Shown piece after piece: positions 22,701 through 31,668 of a stretch of DNA of 34,725 nt; the stretch's first letter is position 1; each line of letters starts with the position of its first letter. The notes beneath the pieces were generated by a model. That model was not told the DNA's origin and did not search any database. It saw only the letters and a list, made by a program, of their open reading frames with translations. The DNA is from an uncultured Eubacteriales bacterium (GTDB lineage Bacteria; Bacillota; Clostridia; Oscillospirales; Oscillospiraceae): positions 1 to 34,725 of the forward strand of contig UQYT01000025.1 of assembly GCA_900545405.1 (NCBI GenBank), given 5' to 3'. The translations under genes were made by a program, and so were the position numbers.

Positions 22701-23237
22701 CAGCTCCAGCACCAGCGATTCGAGCCGCCGGTCGTCCGTGCCGGCGCCCACGGTGTCCGCGAGCTGGATGAAGCCCGGCTCCGCCTCGGCGTAGGCCGCC
22801 TCCAGCACCGTCTCCAGCGAGAGGCGGCGCAGCTCCCGCGCGCGGTCCTCGTCCGCTATGGCGAAGTCCGGCGCGATGCCCGCGCGGCCCGCGTACTCCC
22901 GCAGCAGGGCCGAGCAGAAGCTGTGGATGGTGCCTATCTGCGCCCGGCGCACCAGCGCGCTCTCGCGCCGGAGCCGCTTTGAGCCCGGGTCGGCCGCCGC
23001 GCGGGCCGAGAGCTCCTCCGAGATGCGGCTGCGCAGCTCCGCCGCCGCCGCCGTGGAGAAGGTTATGATGAGGAAATTGTCTATGCTCCGGGGCGCGTCG
23101 CCCTCGGTTATCCAGCGCATGAGCCGCTCGGTGAGCACGCGGGTCTTGCCGCTGCCCGCCGCCGCCGAGACCAGCAGCTCCCCGCCCCGGTCCTCGATGG
23201 CCAGCTTCTGCGATGGCGTGGGTTTGAATTCAGCCAT
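19740..23237 (-). CDS. addA: ATP-dependent helicase/nuclease subunit AddA
   Basis: A 1165-residue UvrD-type 3'-5' helicase with a C-terminal RecB-type nuclease. It is one half of the AddAB enzyme that resects double-strand breaks up to Chi sites. Visible are the Q-motif Gln (Q10), Walker A AAAGSGKT (25-32), the Ia-type TFSTAAAAEL, Walker B VMVDEYQD, GDVKQSIYRFR, MSIHRSKGLEFPVVF, LLYVAMTRAR, and the nuclease core VDCCLIEPDGAVIVDYKTD near the end. Length is slightly below the Bacillus protein. It overlaps addB by 8 bases and converges on the small + genes. Confidence 0.97.
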   Translation of the reverse strand: MAEFKPTPSQKLAIEDRGGELLVSAAAGSGKTRVLTERLMRWITEGDAPRSIDNFLIITFSTAAAAELRSRISEELSARAAADPGSKRLRRESALVRRAQIGTIHSFCSALLREYAGRAGIAPDFAIADEDRARELRRLSLETVLEAAYAEAEPGFIQLADTVGAGTDDRRLESLVLELHGKLQSHARPGDWAARQSELFETGAEDAADTPWGRELLESAADELLWWAGEFDELVRSLAGFEKMGKAYVPSFSETASSLRGAAKRAAEGWDALREALPIAFPRLGSLRGGGEDPELAERAKARREACKKAAKRIEKGFTLPSEQLLRDMRATAPAMRALLKLVGDFDAEYTRRKRRRSLLDFADLEHLAARLLTEPDGSPTETAREVSRRYAEVMVDEYQDVSLVQNMIIRAVSDSGRRLFMVGDVKQSIYRFRLADPTIFLKKYESYADAPQPEGVPRRVFLRESFRSRGEVVDAVNAVFGCLMSKGLGEMEYDERARLRAGLEYPGVVPVPELVAVPLPGADEDEERPDKIEVEAAYVARMMRRLVETGAKISEGGVLRPLGYGDIAVLLRSVNVSGPVWRRVLAREGVPVEAGQSGGFFEAPEVAVILSLLAIIDNPRQDVALISVLRSELFGFTNDELTEIRLMSGEGDFYAALSARAEVSEKARAFLDTLDRLRDFARDSELATLIWEIYESLGCMALCSAMRDGEGRRARLLRLFELARSFETTGWRGLRRFLDWLRSMRERGEEPAFPDEDGGGAVRIMSIHRSKGLEFPVVFIGDTARQFNRSDLRGSVLVHPELGLGPKFTDAARGIEYPTLARRAVANRLERELLSEELRLLYVAMTRARERLFITCTFADPQKTMDKLAPAAQEHIPAQALLPMRSMAEWLICAALGTGGRALTLSIGGDEEGVPRRVTPAAQPEPERTGEEAVPVDFDALLAWRYPHSGAETLPSKLTATELKSLAEPDAESAELLPRAARTFRRPDIALAARRLTAAERGTATHLALRYLELGALTTPEAAREAVDRLAAAGKLSAREAAAVDAAGLCRFALSPLGRRIAAAPRVLREFPFALLCPAERFFPGAEGEELLLQGVVDCCLIEPDGAVIVDYKTDRIAPEAAPERAKRYAAQLETYAWAVSRITGLAVKAKIVYFLQPGEAVEL

Positions 23238-26200
23238 TTTCCGCGCCTCCTTCCAGCATGTCCCACACGCGCGTGGCGCTCAGTTTGGGCAGATAGCGCC
23301 GCCTGTCGCTGCCCTCGCCCTCCGTGAAACGGCAGGCCTCGGCGTAGTCGCACCAGAGGCAGGCGTTGTCCTGCGCGCCCTTGTAGCATGGGTCGGCGGT
23401 GATGCTGCCCGAGCGCAATTGCGAGGCCAGGGCGCGGAGATTTTCCTCCACACGGCGGCCCAGCAGGCCCAGCCGCTCCGCCGAGGCGAGGGAGTCCCCC
23501 GTCGGCACGCCCTCCTTCCACTTCACGGGCAGGCGCACGGGGCTGTCCCCCGCCTCCATGGCGTGCAGCACCTCCGGGTCGTCCAGCACCAGGCCGGAGC
23601 GGCGGAGCTTGTCGCGCCGCTTCCGCTCTATCTCCTCGTCCGGGAGGTCGCCCTCCTCGCTGAGCAGCACGTCCCGCACCGGGACATAGAGCACGCCCGC
23701 GGGCGCCGTCTCCATGCCGTAGAGCCGCTCGCCCGAGCGGTCCAGCGCGAAGAGGTAGAGCAGCATCTGCATCCCCAGGCCGTACATGACGTCCGAGAGC
23801 GAAAAACTCTTGCGCCCGGTCTTGTAGTCCACCACGCGCAGATAGAGCCGCCCGCCGTGGACCCAGCCGTCCACGCGGTCCGCTATGCCGCCCAGCCGCA
23901 CGCTGCCCCCGCCGGGCAGCTCCGCCGTCGGCGAGAGGCCCGGGCGCGAGAAATCCAGCTCAAAGCTCAGCGGCTTGAACTCCGACTGCCTGAGCTCTTC
24001 GGCCATGTCCTCGACTATGCGCTGCACGCTCTCGCACAGGCGGGAGTAGAGATAGGCAAAGCGCGCACTCTTGCCCTCCAGCCCGCCGAGCTCCTCGGCG
24101 AGATAGCGCCGGGCGTACTCCTCCGTCAGCGCGGCGAGGCGCTCGCTCTCAGCGCCCGCGAGGCCGCCCTCGGCGGCGGTATCTTCCGCGACGTGCTGCA
24201 ATATATAATGTATGAAGGTGCCCGTCTCCGGGGCCTTGAACTCCGCCGGGCGGCGCGGCTTTGCGCGCAGGCCGTAGCTGAGGAAGTAGGCAAAGCGGCA
24301 GGAGGCGAACTTCTCCACCCGCGAGGGCGAGAGGCGCAGCTCCTCGCCGTAGAGCGAGCGCGCCGTGCCGGGCGAGAGCAGCCTCGGCCTCGCCTTTGAG
24401 GCCGCGCGCAGACGGCGCAGCTGCTCCGGCGCGGCTTTTTCAAAATACGCCTCCGCGGCCTTCGAGAGCGCGTCGCCCCGGCCCCCGGCGGCCTCCGCCG
24501 CCAGCTCGAGCGCGGGCCGCTCCGCCGCGGTGCGGAACATGCGGCTGTCCGCGCGGCGTATCTCAAGCCCGAATAGCCGCGCAGCGCGGCTCATGACAAA
24601 GCTCGGCCTCGCCGCCGCGCCGTCGGAGCCGTAGGCGGGGCTCACGATGGTCAGCGTCTCCGAGGGCAGGCAGACGCAGTTGTAGATGAGCGAAAACTCG
24701 CGCCAGAGCTCCGCGTCCCCCGCGTCGAGCGGGACGCCCAGCTCCGCAAGCGCGCGGCGCTCCTCGCTCGAGAACACGCCGCCCTCCGCCGCCGGGCCGG
24801 GCAGCCGCTCGTCCGAGGCGCCGAGGATGATGAGGTGCTTTATGTGGCGGCGGCGCATACGGTCAAAGTCGCCCGCCGTGACCATGTCCAGCGACACGGG
24901 GATGACGCCCACGGCATACTGCGAGAGCGTCAGCAGATAGAGCCGCGAAAAGCCCGCGGCGTCGAGCTCCATGTCCCCCAGTATCGCCGCGCACTGCTCG
25001 AGCGCGGAGACCGCCGCGTCCCAGAGCCGCGCATACTCGTCCGCGGCCTGCAAGCGGCCCGTGCGCTCCAGCTCGTCCGCGCGCGAGGCGAGGCGCTCCG
25101 CGAGGTCCAGGTCCTCAAAGAGCGCGGCGAGCGCCTCGGCGTGCTCCGAGGCGGTGTGTGCCTCACGGGAGGCGCGCTCGAGCGCCAGCAGCGGCGCGGC
25201 GGCGCGGCGGCGGAGCATGTTTATGCGCGCGAGCCGGGCCTTGGACTCCTCGTCCCAGCGGCCCGACCAGCCGTCCGGGTGCATGTGCCAGTCCCGCTCC
25301 GAGAGCCAGTGCGAGGCGCGGATGTTCCAGGTGAAGCAGTAGTTCTCCAGCTCGTCGCACTCCGCGGCGTCCAGACCCGCCAGGCCCGTGCGCAGGTAGG
25401 CAAAGACCTCCGCCTGCTCCCAGCCGCCCAAAACGGCCTCGTAGGCCGAGGAGATCAGCGCAGGCAGGGGCTTTTGCGTGATGTCCGTCTGCCGCGCGGT
25501 GAAAAGCGGCACGCCGTAATAGGCAAAGGCCGCCTCCAGCTGGGCGCGGTAGTCCTCAAAGGAGCGCACCGCGACGGCGATGTCCCGCCAGCGGCAGCCC
25601 GATCGCGCCAGCTCAATGGCGCGCGAGGCCGCGAGCTCGCACTCGGCGGTCACGGACTCGGCGGTGTATAAAAATACGCTGTTGTCTGAATCAAAATGCT
25701 GCTCCGTGTAGCTAAGCATGTGCTCGGCGAGGATGTCGGCGCTCCGCTCGGAGCGCGCCTCCAGCGTCTCCACGCGGCTGGGCACGCCTCGCTCCCGCGC
25801 CTCGCGCAGCAGCCGCCGCGCCGTGCGGCGGGAGAGCTCGAATACCTCGCTGCCCTCGTCGAGGGCGTCGAGAGTGAGGCAGACCGTCATGTCCGCGCCG
25901 CGGCTCATGAGCTCGCAGAGGAGCTTCATCTCCACGCCGGTGAAGTCCGTGAAGCCGTCTATGTAGATGTGGCCAGAGCGGCCGAAGGAGCTCTCCGGCA
26001 GGCGGCGCAGCAGCTCCGAGAGCCGGTCCGAGGCGTCCGAGTGCTCGGGGCCTATGGCGGCGTGGAAGGCGCCCATGACGAGGGCGAGGTCCGCCAGCTT
26101 CTGGCCCAGCGCGCCGGGCGCGCGCTCCGCGGCCTCCATGGTCTGTTCCGCCGTGAAGCCCGCGGCCGAGAGCTCGTCCACTGCGGCCAGGAGCTGGCCC

Positions 26201-26550
26201 TGCAGCTCCGGCGAGCGCCGCGCGCCCGCGTATACGCGCAGCCGCGAGTATACGGAGTCGAGCGCCAGCGCCATGCAGAGCAGCCGTCCGCCCGCGTCCA
26301 CCGGCCTCCGCCCGCCCGTGCCGAGCTCGGCCTCCACCTTGCGCGCAAGGCCGGTGAAGGACAGCACCTCGGCGTACAGCGGCAGGCTTGGCCCCGCGAC
26401 GCGCGCAAGCTCGCGCTCGGCCTCGTGGCTGTACTGCTCCGGCACCAGCAGGCAGCGCCCGCCCTCGTGCTCCGAAGCGGCGCGGCGTATTTCGTCCATG
26501 ATCTGCGCGGTCTTGCCCGCGCCGGCCCGGCCTGTTATGAGTCTCAGCAT
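23230..26550 (-). CDS. addB: ATP-dependent helicase/nuclease subunit AddB
   Basis: A 1106-residue partner of AddA. It has a Walker A near the N terminus (GRAGAGKT, 7-14) and an inactivated-helicase scaffold that reads Chi. A second RecB-type nuclease centre contains VVDYKTGRKSF. The four-cysteine iron-sulfur cluster typical of AddB is visible as one Cys in KFASCRFAYFL and three in DNACLWCDYAEACRF. The start is ATG 26550 with gaggggg upstream; a GTG at 26568 is an alternative. Promoter upstream on the same strand. Confidence 0.96.
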   Translation of the reverse strand: MLRLITGRAGAGKTAQIMDEIRRAASEHEGGRCLLVPEQYSHEAERELARVAGPSLPLYAEVLSFTGLARKVEAELGTGGRRPVDAGGRLLCMALALDSVYSRLRVYAGARRSPELQGQLLAAVDELSAAGFTAEQTMEAAERAPGALGQKLADLALVMGAFHAAIGPEHSDASDRLSELLRRLPESSFGRSGHIYIDGFTDFTGVEMKLLCELMSRGADMTVCLTLDALDEGSEVFELSRRTARRLLREARERGVPSRVETLEARSERSADILAEHMLSYTEQHFDSDNSVFLYTAESVTAECELAASRAIELARSGCRWRDIAVAVRSFEDYRAQLEAAFAYYGVPLFTARQTDITQKPLPALISSAYEAVLGGWEQAEVFAYLRTGLAGLDAAECDELENYCFTWNIRASHWLSERDWHMHPDGWSGRWDEESKARLARINMLRRRAAAPLLALERASREAHTASEHAEALAALFEDLDLAERLASRADELERTGRLQAADEYARLWDAAVSALEQCAAILGDMELDAAGFSRLYLLTLSQYAVGVIPVSLDMVTAGDFDRMRRRHIKHLIILGASDERLPGPAAEGGVFSSEERRALAELGVPLDAGDAELWREFSLIYNCVCLPSETLTIVSPAYGSDGAAARPSFVMSRAARLFGLEIRRADSRMFRTAAERPALELAAEAAGGRGDALSKAAEAYFEKAAPEQLRRLRAASKARPRLLSPGTARSLYGEELRLSPSRVEKFASCRFAYFLSYGLRAKPRRPAEFKAPETGTFIHYILQHVAEDTAAEGGLAGAESERLAALTEEYARRYLAEELGGLEGKSARFAYLYSRLCESVQRIVEDMAEELRQSEFKPLSFELDFSRPGLSPTAELPGGGSVRLGGIADRVDGWVHGGRLYLRVVDYKTGRKSFSLSDVMYGLGMQMLLYLFALDRSGERLYGMETAPAGVLYVPVRDVLLSEEGDLPDEEIERKRRDKLRRSGLVLDDPEVLHAMEAGDSPVRLPVKWKEGVPTGDSLASAERLGLLGRRVEENLRALASQLRSGSITADPCYKGAQDNACLWCDYAEACRFTEGEGSDRRRYLPKLSATRVWDMLEGGAENG

Positions 26551-26579
26551 GGCTCGCGACCCCCTCACTTTCGTGCAAC

Positions 26580-26607
26580 ATTATAACATATACTTCTCCG
26601 AATTCAA
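26580..26607 (-). promoter_or_regulatory. Promoter of addBA
   Basis: On the - strand: TTGAAT (26602-26607), 16 bases, TATAAT (26580-26585). Confidence 0.75.
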
Positions 26608-26612
26608 AACTC

Positions 26613-26641
26613 TTGAAAAAGCGACACTTTTATGTTAAAGT
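26613..26641 (+). promoter_or_regulatory. Possible promoter of the 69-residue gene
   Basis: TTGAAA (26613-26618), 17 bases, TTAAAG (26636-26641). The -35 is good and the -10 is weak. It is divergent from the addBA promoter. Confidence 0.45.
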
Positions 26642-26696
26642 GATGTCAAGCCAACCCGCGGCCCCGGGCCCGGGCAATTATGAAGGGAGACAGACT

Positions 26697-26906
26697 ATGG
26701 ATATCAGCAAGGTTACCGTCAGAGAACTTCTTGAGAACAAGGCCGCCTGCGACGCCATGAACGCCATCGACCCGAAAATACTTAAGAGCCCCATGGTGAA
26801 GCTCGTCAAGGGCAAGACCATCGAGGCCGTCTTCAACATGGTCCCCGACAGCAAGGTCTCGCCCGAGGTCAAGGCCAAGATCCGCGAGGCCCTCGCCGCC
26901 ATCTGA
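26697..26906 (+). CDS. 69-residue all-helical orphan protein
   Basis: A small charged, probably helical protein: MDISKVTVRELLENKAAC, then SPMVKLVKGKTIEAVFNMVPD, ending in a helix AKIREALAAI. The arrangement LxELLxNxAA ... P ... SPM resembles from memory a ~60-residue module found alone or at the C terminus of some enzymes, but I cannot assign a function. The start is ATG 26697 with aagggag at 26683-26689; an upstream in-frame ATG at 26613 coincides with the promoter. Two terminators follow in tandem, consistent with an abundant short transcript. Confidence 0.8.
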   Translation: MDISKVTVRELLENKAACDAMNAIDPKILKSPMVKLVKGKTIEAVFNMVPDSKVSPEVKAKIREALAAI

Positions 26907-26924
26907 GCACATATGGAATAAAGT

Positions 26925-26957
26925 AAAAACGGGACCGGTCTCCGGTCCCGTTTTTTT
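26925..26957 (+). terminator. Terminator of the 69-residue gene
   Basis: Stem cgggaccgg-tct-ccggtcccg (26930-26950) flanked by A5 and T7. Confidence 0.93.
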
Positions 26958-26969
26958 GCCGCATTCACC

Positions 26970-27005
26970 GCAGCCGCCCCGTGGGGGGCGGCTGCTTTTG
27001 TTTTG
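26970..27005 (+). terminator. Second tandem terminator
   Basis: Stem gcagccgcccc / ggggcggctgc (26970-26980 and 26985-26995) followed by ttttgtttt. It lies 12 bases after the first terminator. Confidence 0.8.
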
Positions 27006-27182
27006 TCACTGGTTCGTCACAATTGCCCAAACTATGGAAATTCGGGGATTTTTCCGCTATTGTTAATGCATCATTACTTTTAAGAGCGCAGCTAGTTTAT
27101 ATATTCTGACATCAATTTGCTGATCACTATCTTTGAGCATTCATAATGACAGTTAGTTCAGTCATTGAGGGGGGTCGCCTTA
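27006..27182 (+). other. AT-rich leader upstream of first zinc-ribbon gene
   Basis: A 177-base stretch much richer in A+T than its left neighbours. A weak promoter candidate is CTGACA (27106-27111), 16 bases, TATCTT (27128-27133). No gene is seen. TGACAGT occurs 36 bases before the start codon, as it does before the paralogous gene at 32041. Confidence 0.4.
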
Positions 27183-27812
27183 ATGCTTAGGGAAGGGCTG
27201 CTGGGCCAGTGGGCCGAGGAGCTGAATCTGCCGCTCCGGCCGGAGATGGTCACGCCTGGAAGCCATAGGATGGTCTGGTGGCGCTGCGAGCACGGGCATG
27301 TATGGCGAGCTGCGGTATATTCGCGGTCCGTCTGCGGTACCGGCTGTCCTGTGTGCGCCGGCAAGATCACCATACCCGGTGCAAATGATCTCGCTTCTCA
27401 GCATCCCGGCATAGCGTCCGAATGGGCCTGGGAGCTGAACGGGCCGCTCACGCCGGATCGAGTCACCCCATCGAGCAACCGCCGCGTCTGGTGGCGATGC
27501 GCCCTTGGTCACGAGTGGAGGGCCGTTGTAGCGTCAAGGGCGCGGATGAATACCCGCTGTCCCTACTGTACGGGGCGGAAGGTGCTGGCGGGCTTCAACG
27601 ACCTTGCTTCGCTCTTCCCCAAACTGGCAAAGGAGTGGGATGCCGAGCTGAACGGGCCGCTGCGCCCTACCGAGGTGACCTCAGGCAGCTCACGCCGGGT
27701 CTGGTGGCGATGTGATCACGGGCACGTCTGGCGCGCCGCCATCTATTCCCGCACCGGCCCCAAAAAATGCGGCTGTCCGGTCTGCGCCGGGGTGGTGAAA
27801 GCAAAATCGTGA
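27183..27812 (+). CDS. Zinc-ribbon repeat protein (DUF4379-like), three ribbons
   Basis: A 209-residue protein made of a 31-residue lead-in and ~71-residue repeats. Each repeat has WWRC-x3-GH-x-WRA-x-V, then CPxC, then NDLAS-x-P-x4-EW-x2-ELNG, then a return to RRVWW. The C, H and CPxC positions (C35, H39, C55, C58 in repeat 1) are likely zinc ligands. The pattern matches the probable zinc-ribbon family DUF4379, whose role is unknown; nucleic-acid binding is a reasonable guess. There is no signal peptide or membrane segment. The start is ATG 27183 with gagggggg 8-9 bases upstream. The next gene, a secreted SLH protein, begins 41 bases after the stop. It is a close paralogue of the gene at 32041 but one repeat shorter. 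Confidence 0.88.
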   Translation: MLREGLLGQWAEELNLPLRPEMVTPGSHRMVWWRCEHGHVWRAAVYSRSVCGTGCPVCAGKITIPGANDLASQHPGIASEWAWELNGPLTPDRVTPSSNRRVWWRCALGHEWRAVVASRARMNTRCPYCTGRKVLAGFNDLASLFPKLAKEWDAELNGPLRPTEVTSGSSRRVWWRCDHGHVWRAAIYSRTGPKKCGCPVCAGVVKAKS

Positions 27813-27853
27813 CTTGTTGGTTGTTTATATTATTCTATCAGGAGGTACACAAG

Positions 27854-30800
27854 ATGAAGAAACCGCGATGGAGGATCTTAAAGTTCACGCTGATCCTCGC
27901 AATTCTGCTGGCCGCCATGTCGGTAACGGCCCTGGCGTCCTCGTCCGAAGGTGCTCACGAGGCTTACTACTACATCCTGAAGCCCGGATACGGCACGAGC
28001 CCGACACACAACACCGGACATTATGAGTTCATGGGCAGAGGCAGCGTCAGCGCCGCGCTCGGTTCCACCGACGAGGTGCAAACGATAGCCGTGACCCCGG
28101 AGAATTCCGGCTATATCACAGCCCCGACCCCGGACGAGAGCCAGTCCTTCAGCGGCGGCACGGCCGGCAGTGTCACGGACAGGCTCACCTACCCCGCCGT
28201 GGAATTTGAGGGCAGCACGTATTACTACGAGGGCAGCTCGGCCGCGGCGGAAAGCGGGCACAGCTATGACATCGTGTGGTACCGCTATTCTTGCAGCGAA
28301 GGCTTCAACATAGGGACAAACAGCTTCTATGGCGGCAACAAATGGCACGTTGACGGCTATCTGACGCTCAGCGACAAGGCCTCCGTTACCTACAAGGTGC
28401 AGTTCCCGGGCAGCGATGAGTTCGTGCTCGTGAACGCGGCCGGGACGGTCGGGGGCGTGGTCTTCGTGGACTACGTCGACAACGGCACGGAGTTCTCCGA
28501 GGTCGACCAGCCCAGCGTCGCCATGAGCAGAAACGGCTGCTCATTCAGCGACTGGTACTACGACGAAGCGTGCACGCAGCCGGTCTACGGCGGCGACGAG
28601 ATAAGCGGCGACGTCACTCTGTACGGCAAGTATGAGGCGGCTGAGTCCGGGGGCACGGGCGAGGTGTACATCGAGGTCTACCTCGACGGCGAGAGGCTCG
28701 AGCTGACGGCTGAAAACAAAAGCGAGGTCTTTGAAAAATACCTCACCGTCTACGAAGAAGACAGCCTCACCTTCGTCGGGGCCGAGGACGGCAAGCTGAA
28801 ATACTCTTTTGTCAAAAACGGATTTGACGCCACTGCCGTAAAAGTGGCCGAGGGAAAAAACGGCATCGTTATCCAAGGCGTATGCGGTTCATTCATTTAC
28901 GGGAACAACGGATGGACAGACCCGTATGATGAATATATCTTCCCCAGGCATTTTACCGTGTATGAGAACGTAAAAGGCGGCTCCACGCTCACATTCTATC
29001 TGAACACGGTATATATGTCGTTTTATTACTACATAGATACAGCGCAGGCGCAGCAGCCGTTTCAGGGCTACTCTTATGTCACGGTCAAGATGATAGACCA
29101 CGCGGTTCCGGCGGACTTCGGCAGCACGACGCCCAACTCCCCGCTTGCGGACAGGAGCGCCGCCCGGCACGTGACTTGGATGAATAGCTGGGAACTTAGA
29201 ACCGAGCTCTACGCAGGCTATTACAACGGCACGATGAACGAAATACGCGACGGCTACACCGGCTGGTATACGACGGAGAGCGGCGAGGTCATGCACGCGG
29301 ACGTGATCAGCGGTGACGCCCTGAAGGCCGCGGCCGACAGCAGCGGCGCCCTGTACTCTCCCTACACCATAGAGTTTTACGCGCTGAAAAATTTCGGCGC
29401 CATGGACATCAGCAAATCCGTCTATTCCATAAACGGCGAGCTCGTCACCGGCGAGATCGGCGAAATTGAGGTCGGAGACCGGATCGTATACAAAATAGTT
29501 CTGGAGAATACCGGAAATGTTTTGCTCAACAGCAGCAACAAAAGCATCAAAGACATGCTGGGGGACACCGAGCTTCTCCTGTACAGGGACCCCGAATGCG
29601 ACCCCGACTCCTCGCAGCGGTACTATAATATCGGCGACATCTGGCCGGGCGATTCGGAGACGATGTACGCGGCTTACACCGTGACAGCGGACGACATCGG
29701 CGCCGCGCTGACGAATACCGTCACCGCCACGTCCGATACCCTCTCCGCCACCGACACCTGCACCATTGAGGTCGAACCGGAAAAGGACTACTCCGTGACC
29801 ATCGCCCCGGCGGACATTGTGGCTTACACCGGCGGCCGGGGCTACGGCTCGGTCGTCGGCGGCGACGGGCAGCTGCATGATTCCGTGGAGGGCCTGCCCG
29901 AGCCCGGCTACCACATCTCCCTGAGCGAGGACGCGATCGAGTGGCTGGCAGAGCAGGTCGGCAGCATAGAGCCCCAGGACCTGAGCGAATACCTCGCCTT
30001 CACCTACGATGACGGCGACGTCACCCGGCGCTGGGAGCTCGAATACATGGGCATCTACGAGAGCGACGCCGAGACCGGCGACCCCCTGCGGTACGTCTAC
30101 CGCCTGAACTCGACCGGCGGCGCACCCCCTGTGAGGCTGCAATACTGGGACGGCAGCAGCTACGTATTTGACGACGACATCGACATGAGCGAGACCGCCG
30201 TCAACGCCTCCTATACGATGTCCCTGTACCCCGGCAGCCTGGATCAGGGCCTGGTCAAGGCCGTGCTGACCGTGGGCGATGAGTCGATAGAGGCCGAGGC
30301 TCTCTCCGGCACGGGCACCCTCACCGTGCTCAGCACCGTCAACAAGGACGGGAACACGACGGAGATCGGCGGCGATGCCGGTGCCGTGGACGTGGGCTCC
30401 GTGACGGCAGTCGGCGACGCCGAGTATTACGTCAATGACACCGAAGTGCCCATAACCGACCCCGAGCGCGTGAAACTGCTCGTGGACGAGGTCTCCAACA
30501 GCAGCGAGTACGTAGAGGCCATGGCCGGGGACGCCATGGATACCGTCATGGGCGAATATGACCTGGACGGCGCCGGCTGCGAGACGTTCTACCTCGATCT
30601 AGTGGACACCGAAAACGGCAACGCCAAAGTCACGATGGGCGCCGGCGACAGCCTGAAGATCTACTGGCCCATCCCCGAGCAGGCCGGCAGCAGCAGCCGC
30701 CTCTATGTCGTGCACTACTACGGACTTGATCGCACCGAGACGGACGCCGGCGCGGAGCTCAGCGCCGAGCCCAGGCATGTGCAGCAGGCCGATATCGAGC

Positions 30801-31618
30801 AGGTCGGCGGCGTGCGCTATGCGGTCTTTGAGGTCTCCAGCTTCTCCCCCTTCGCGCTGGTCTGGGAGGAGAGCGTGGACTCCCCGCTGCCCATCATCCC
30901 GCCCGTCACGCCCTCGGAGCCCGACTACACGCCGAACTGGCTGAACACTACGGACCACGTCTCCTACATCATCGGCTATGAGGACGGCACGGTGAAGCCC
31001 AACGCGGGCATCACTCGCGCGGAGGTGGCGACCATCTTTTTCCGCCTGCTCACCGACGGCGCGCGCGAGCGCTTCTGGAGCGAGACCAACGCCTACTCCG
31101 ACGTCGCCGCCGGAAGCTGGTACAACATCGCCGTCTCCACCCTCAGCAACATGGGCATTCTCGGCGGCTATGAGGACGGCAGCTTCCGTCCCAACGCCTC
31201 CATCACCCGCGCCGAGTTCGCCAAGATAGCCGCCAGCTTCTTCGACTGGGCCGACGTATATGCGGTCAACAGCTTCGTCGACGTCCGCGACAGCGCCTGG
31301 TATGCAAACTACGTCGCCGTTGCGGCGGAGATCGGGCTCATCGAGGGCTACGGCGGCAATGTGTTCCGCCCCGATGCGACCATCACCCGCGCCGAGGCCT
31401 GCACCATCATCAACCGCACCCTCGGCCGCAATCCCGACGCCGACCACCTCCTCCCCGTCGGACAGATGAACACCTGGCCCGACAACTCCGACACCGGCGT
31501 CTGGTACTACGCCCAGATCCAGGAGGCCACGAACAGCCACGACTACCGCTGGCTCGGCGACATCGAGCAGTGGACCGCCAAGCTCGCTGACCCCGACTGG
31601 GACAAGCTGCAATACTGA
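27854..31618 (+). CDS. Secreted S-layer-homology surface protein
   Basis: A 1254-residue exported protein. The signal peptide spans residues 1-28 (basic start, hydrophobic ILAILLAAMSVT, cleavage after ALA). Residues ~178-263 look like an InlB/Listeria-Bacteroides repeat (SFSDWYYDEACTQPVYGG, VTLYGKYE). Residues ~515-641 are a DUF11-type Ig-like module (VGDRIVYKIVLENTGNVLL). An unassigned module spans ~645-1005, then a Pro-rich linker (PLPIIPPVTPSEPDYTP). Three SLH repeats lie in ~1030-1195 (IIGYEDGTVKPNAGITRAE and two related units), which anchor to secondary cell-wall polymer. The start is ATG 27854 with aggaggt upstream. No LPxTG or enzymatic motif was seen. Its own terminator follows. Confidence 0.93.
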   Translation: MKKPRWRILKFTLILAILLAAMSVTALASSSEGAHEAYYYILKPGYGTSPTHNTGHYEFMGRGSVSAALGSTDEVQTIAVTPENSGYITAPTPDESQSFSGGTAGSVTDRLTYPAVEFEGSTYYYEGSSAAAESGHSYDIVWYRYSCSEGFNIGTNSFYGGNKWHVDGYLTLSDKASVTYKVQFPGSDEFVLVNAAGTVGGVVFVDYVDNGTEFSEVDQPSVAMSRNGCSFSDWYYDEACTQPVYGGDEISGDVTLYGKYEAAESGGTGEVYIEVYLDGERLELTAENKSEVFEKYLTVYEEDSLTFVGAEDGKLKYSFVKNGFDATAVKVAEGKNGIVIQGVCGSFIYGNNGWTDPYDEYIFPRHFTVYENVKGGSTLTFYLNTVYMSFYYYIDTAQAQQPFQGYSYVTVKMIDHAVPADFGSTTPNSPLADRSAARHVTWMNSWELRTELYAGYYNGTMNEIRDGYTGWYTTESGEVMHADVISGDALKAAADSSGALYSPYTIEFYALKNFGAMDISKSVYSINGELVTGEIGEIEVGDRIVYKIVLENTGNVLLNSSNKSIKDMLGDTELLLYRDPECDPDSSQRYYNIGDIWPGDSETMYAAYTVTADDIGAALTNTVTATSDTLSATDTCTIEVEPEKDYSVTIAPADIVAYTGGRGYGSVVGGDGQLHDSVEGLPEPGYHISLSEDAIEWLAEQVGSIEPQDLSEYLAFTYDDGDVTRRWELEYMGIYESDAETGDPLRYVYRLNSTGGAPPVRLQYWDGSSYVFDDDIDMSETAVNASYTMSLYPGSLDQGLVKAVLTVGDESIEAEALSGTGTLTVLSTVNKDGNTTEIGGDAGAVDVGSVTAVGDAEYYVNDTEVPITDPERVKLLVDEVSNSSEYVEAMAGDAMDTVMGEYDLDGAGCETFYLDLVDTENGNAKVTMGAGDSLKIYWPIPEQAGSSSRLYVVHYYGLDRTETDAGAELSAEPRHVQQADIEQVGGVRYAVFEVSSFSPFALVWEESVDSPLPIIPPVTPSEPDYTPNWLNTTDHVSYIIGYEDGTVKPNAGITRAEVATIFFRLLTDGARERFWSETNAYSDVAAGSWYNIAVSTLSNMGILGGYEDGSFRPNASITRAEFAKIAASFFDWADVYAVNSFVDVRDSAWYANYVAVAAEIGLIEGYGGNVFRPDATITRAEACTIINRTLGRNPDADHLLPVGQMNTWPDNSDTGVWYYAQIQEATNSHDYRWLGDIEQWTAKLADPDWDKLQY

Positions 31619-31632
31619 GCACCCAAAGCAAA

Positions 31633-31668
31633 AGCTCCCGCCCTCACGGGCGGGAGCTCTTTTGTTTT
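31633..31668 (+). terminator. Terminator of the SLH gene
   Basis: Stem agctcccgccc-tcac-gggcgggagct (31633-31643, 31648-31658) then cttttgtttt. Confidence 0.9.
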
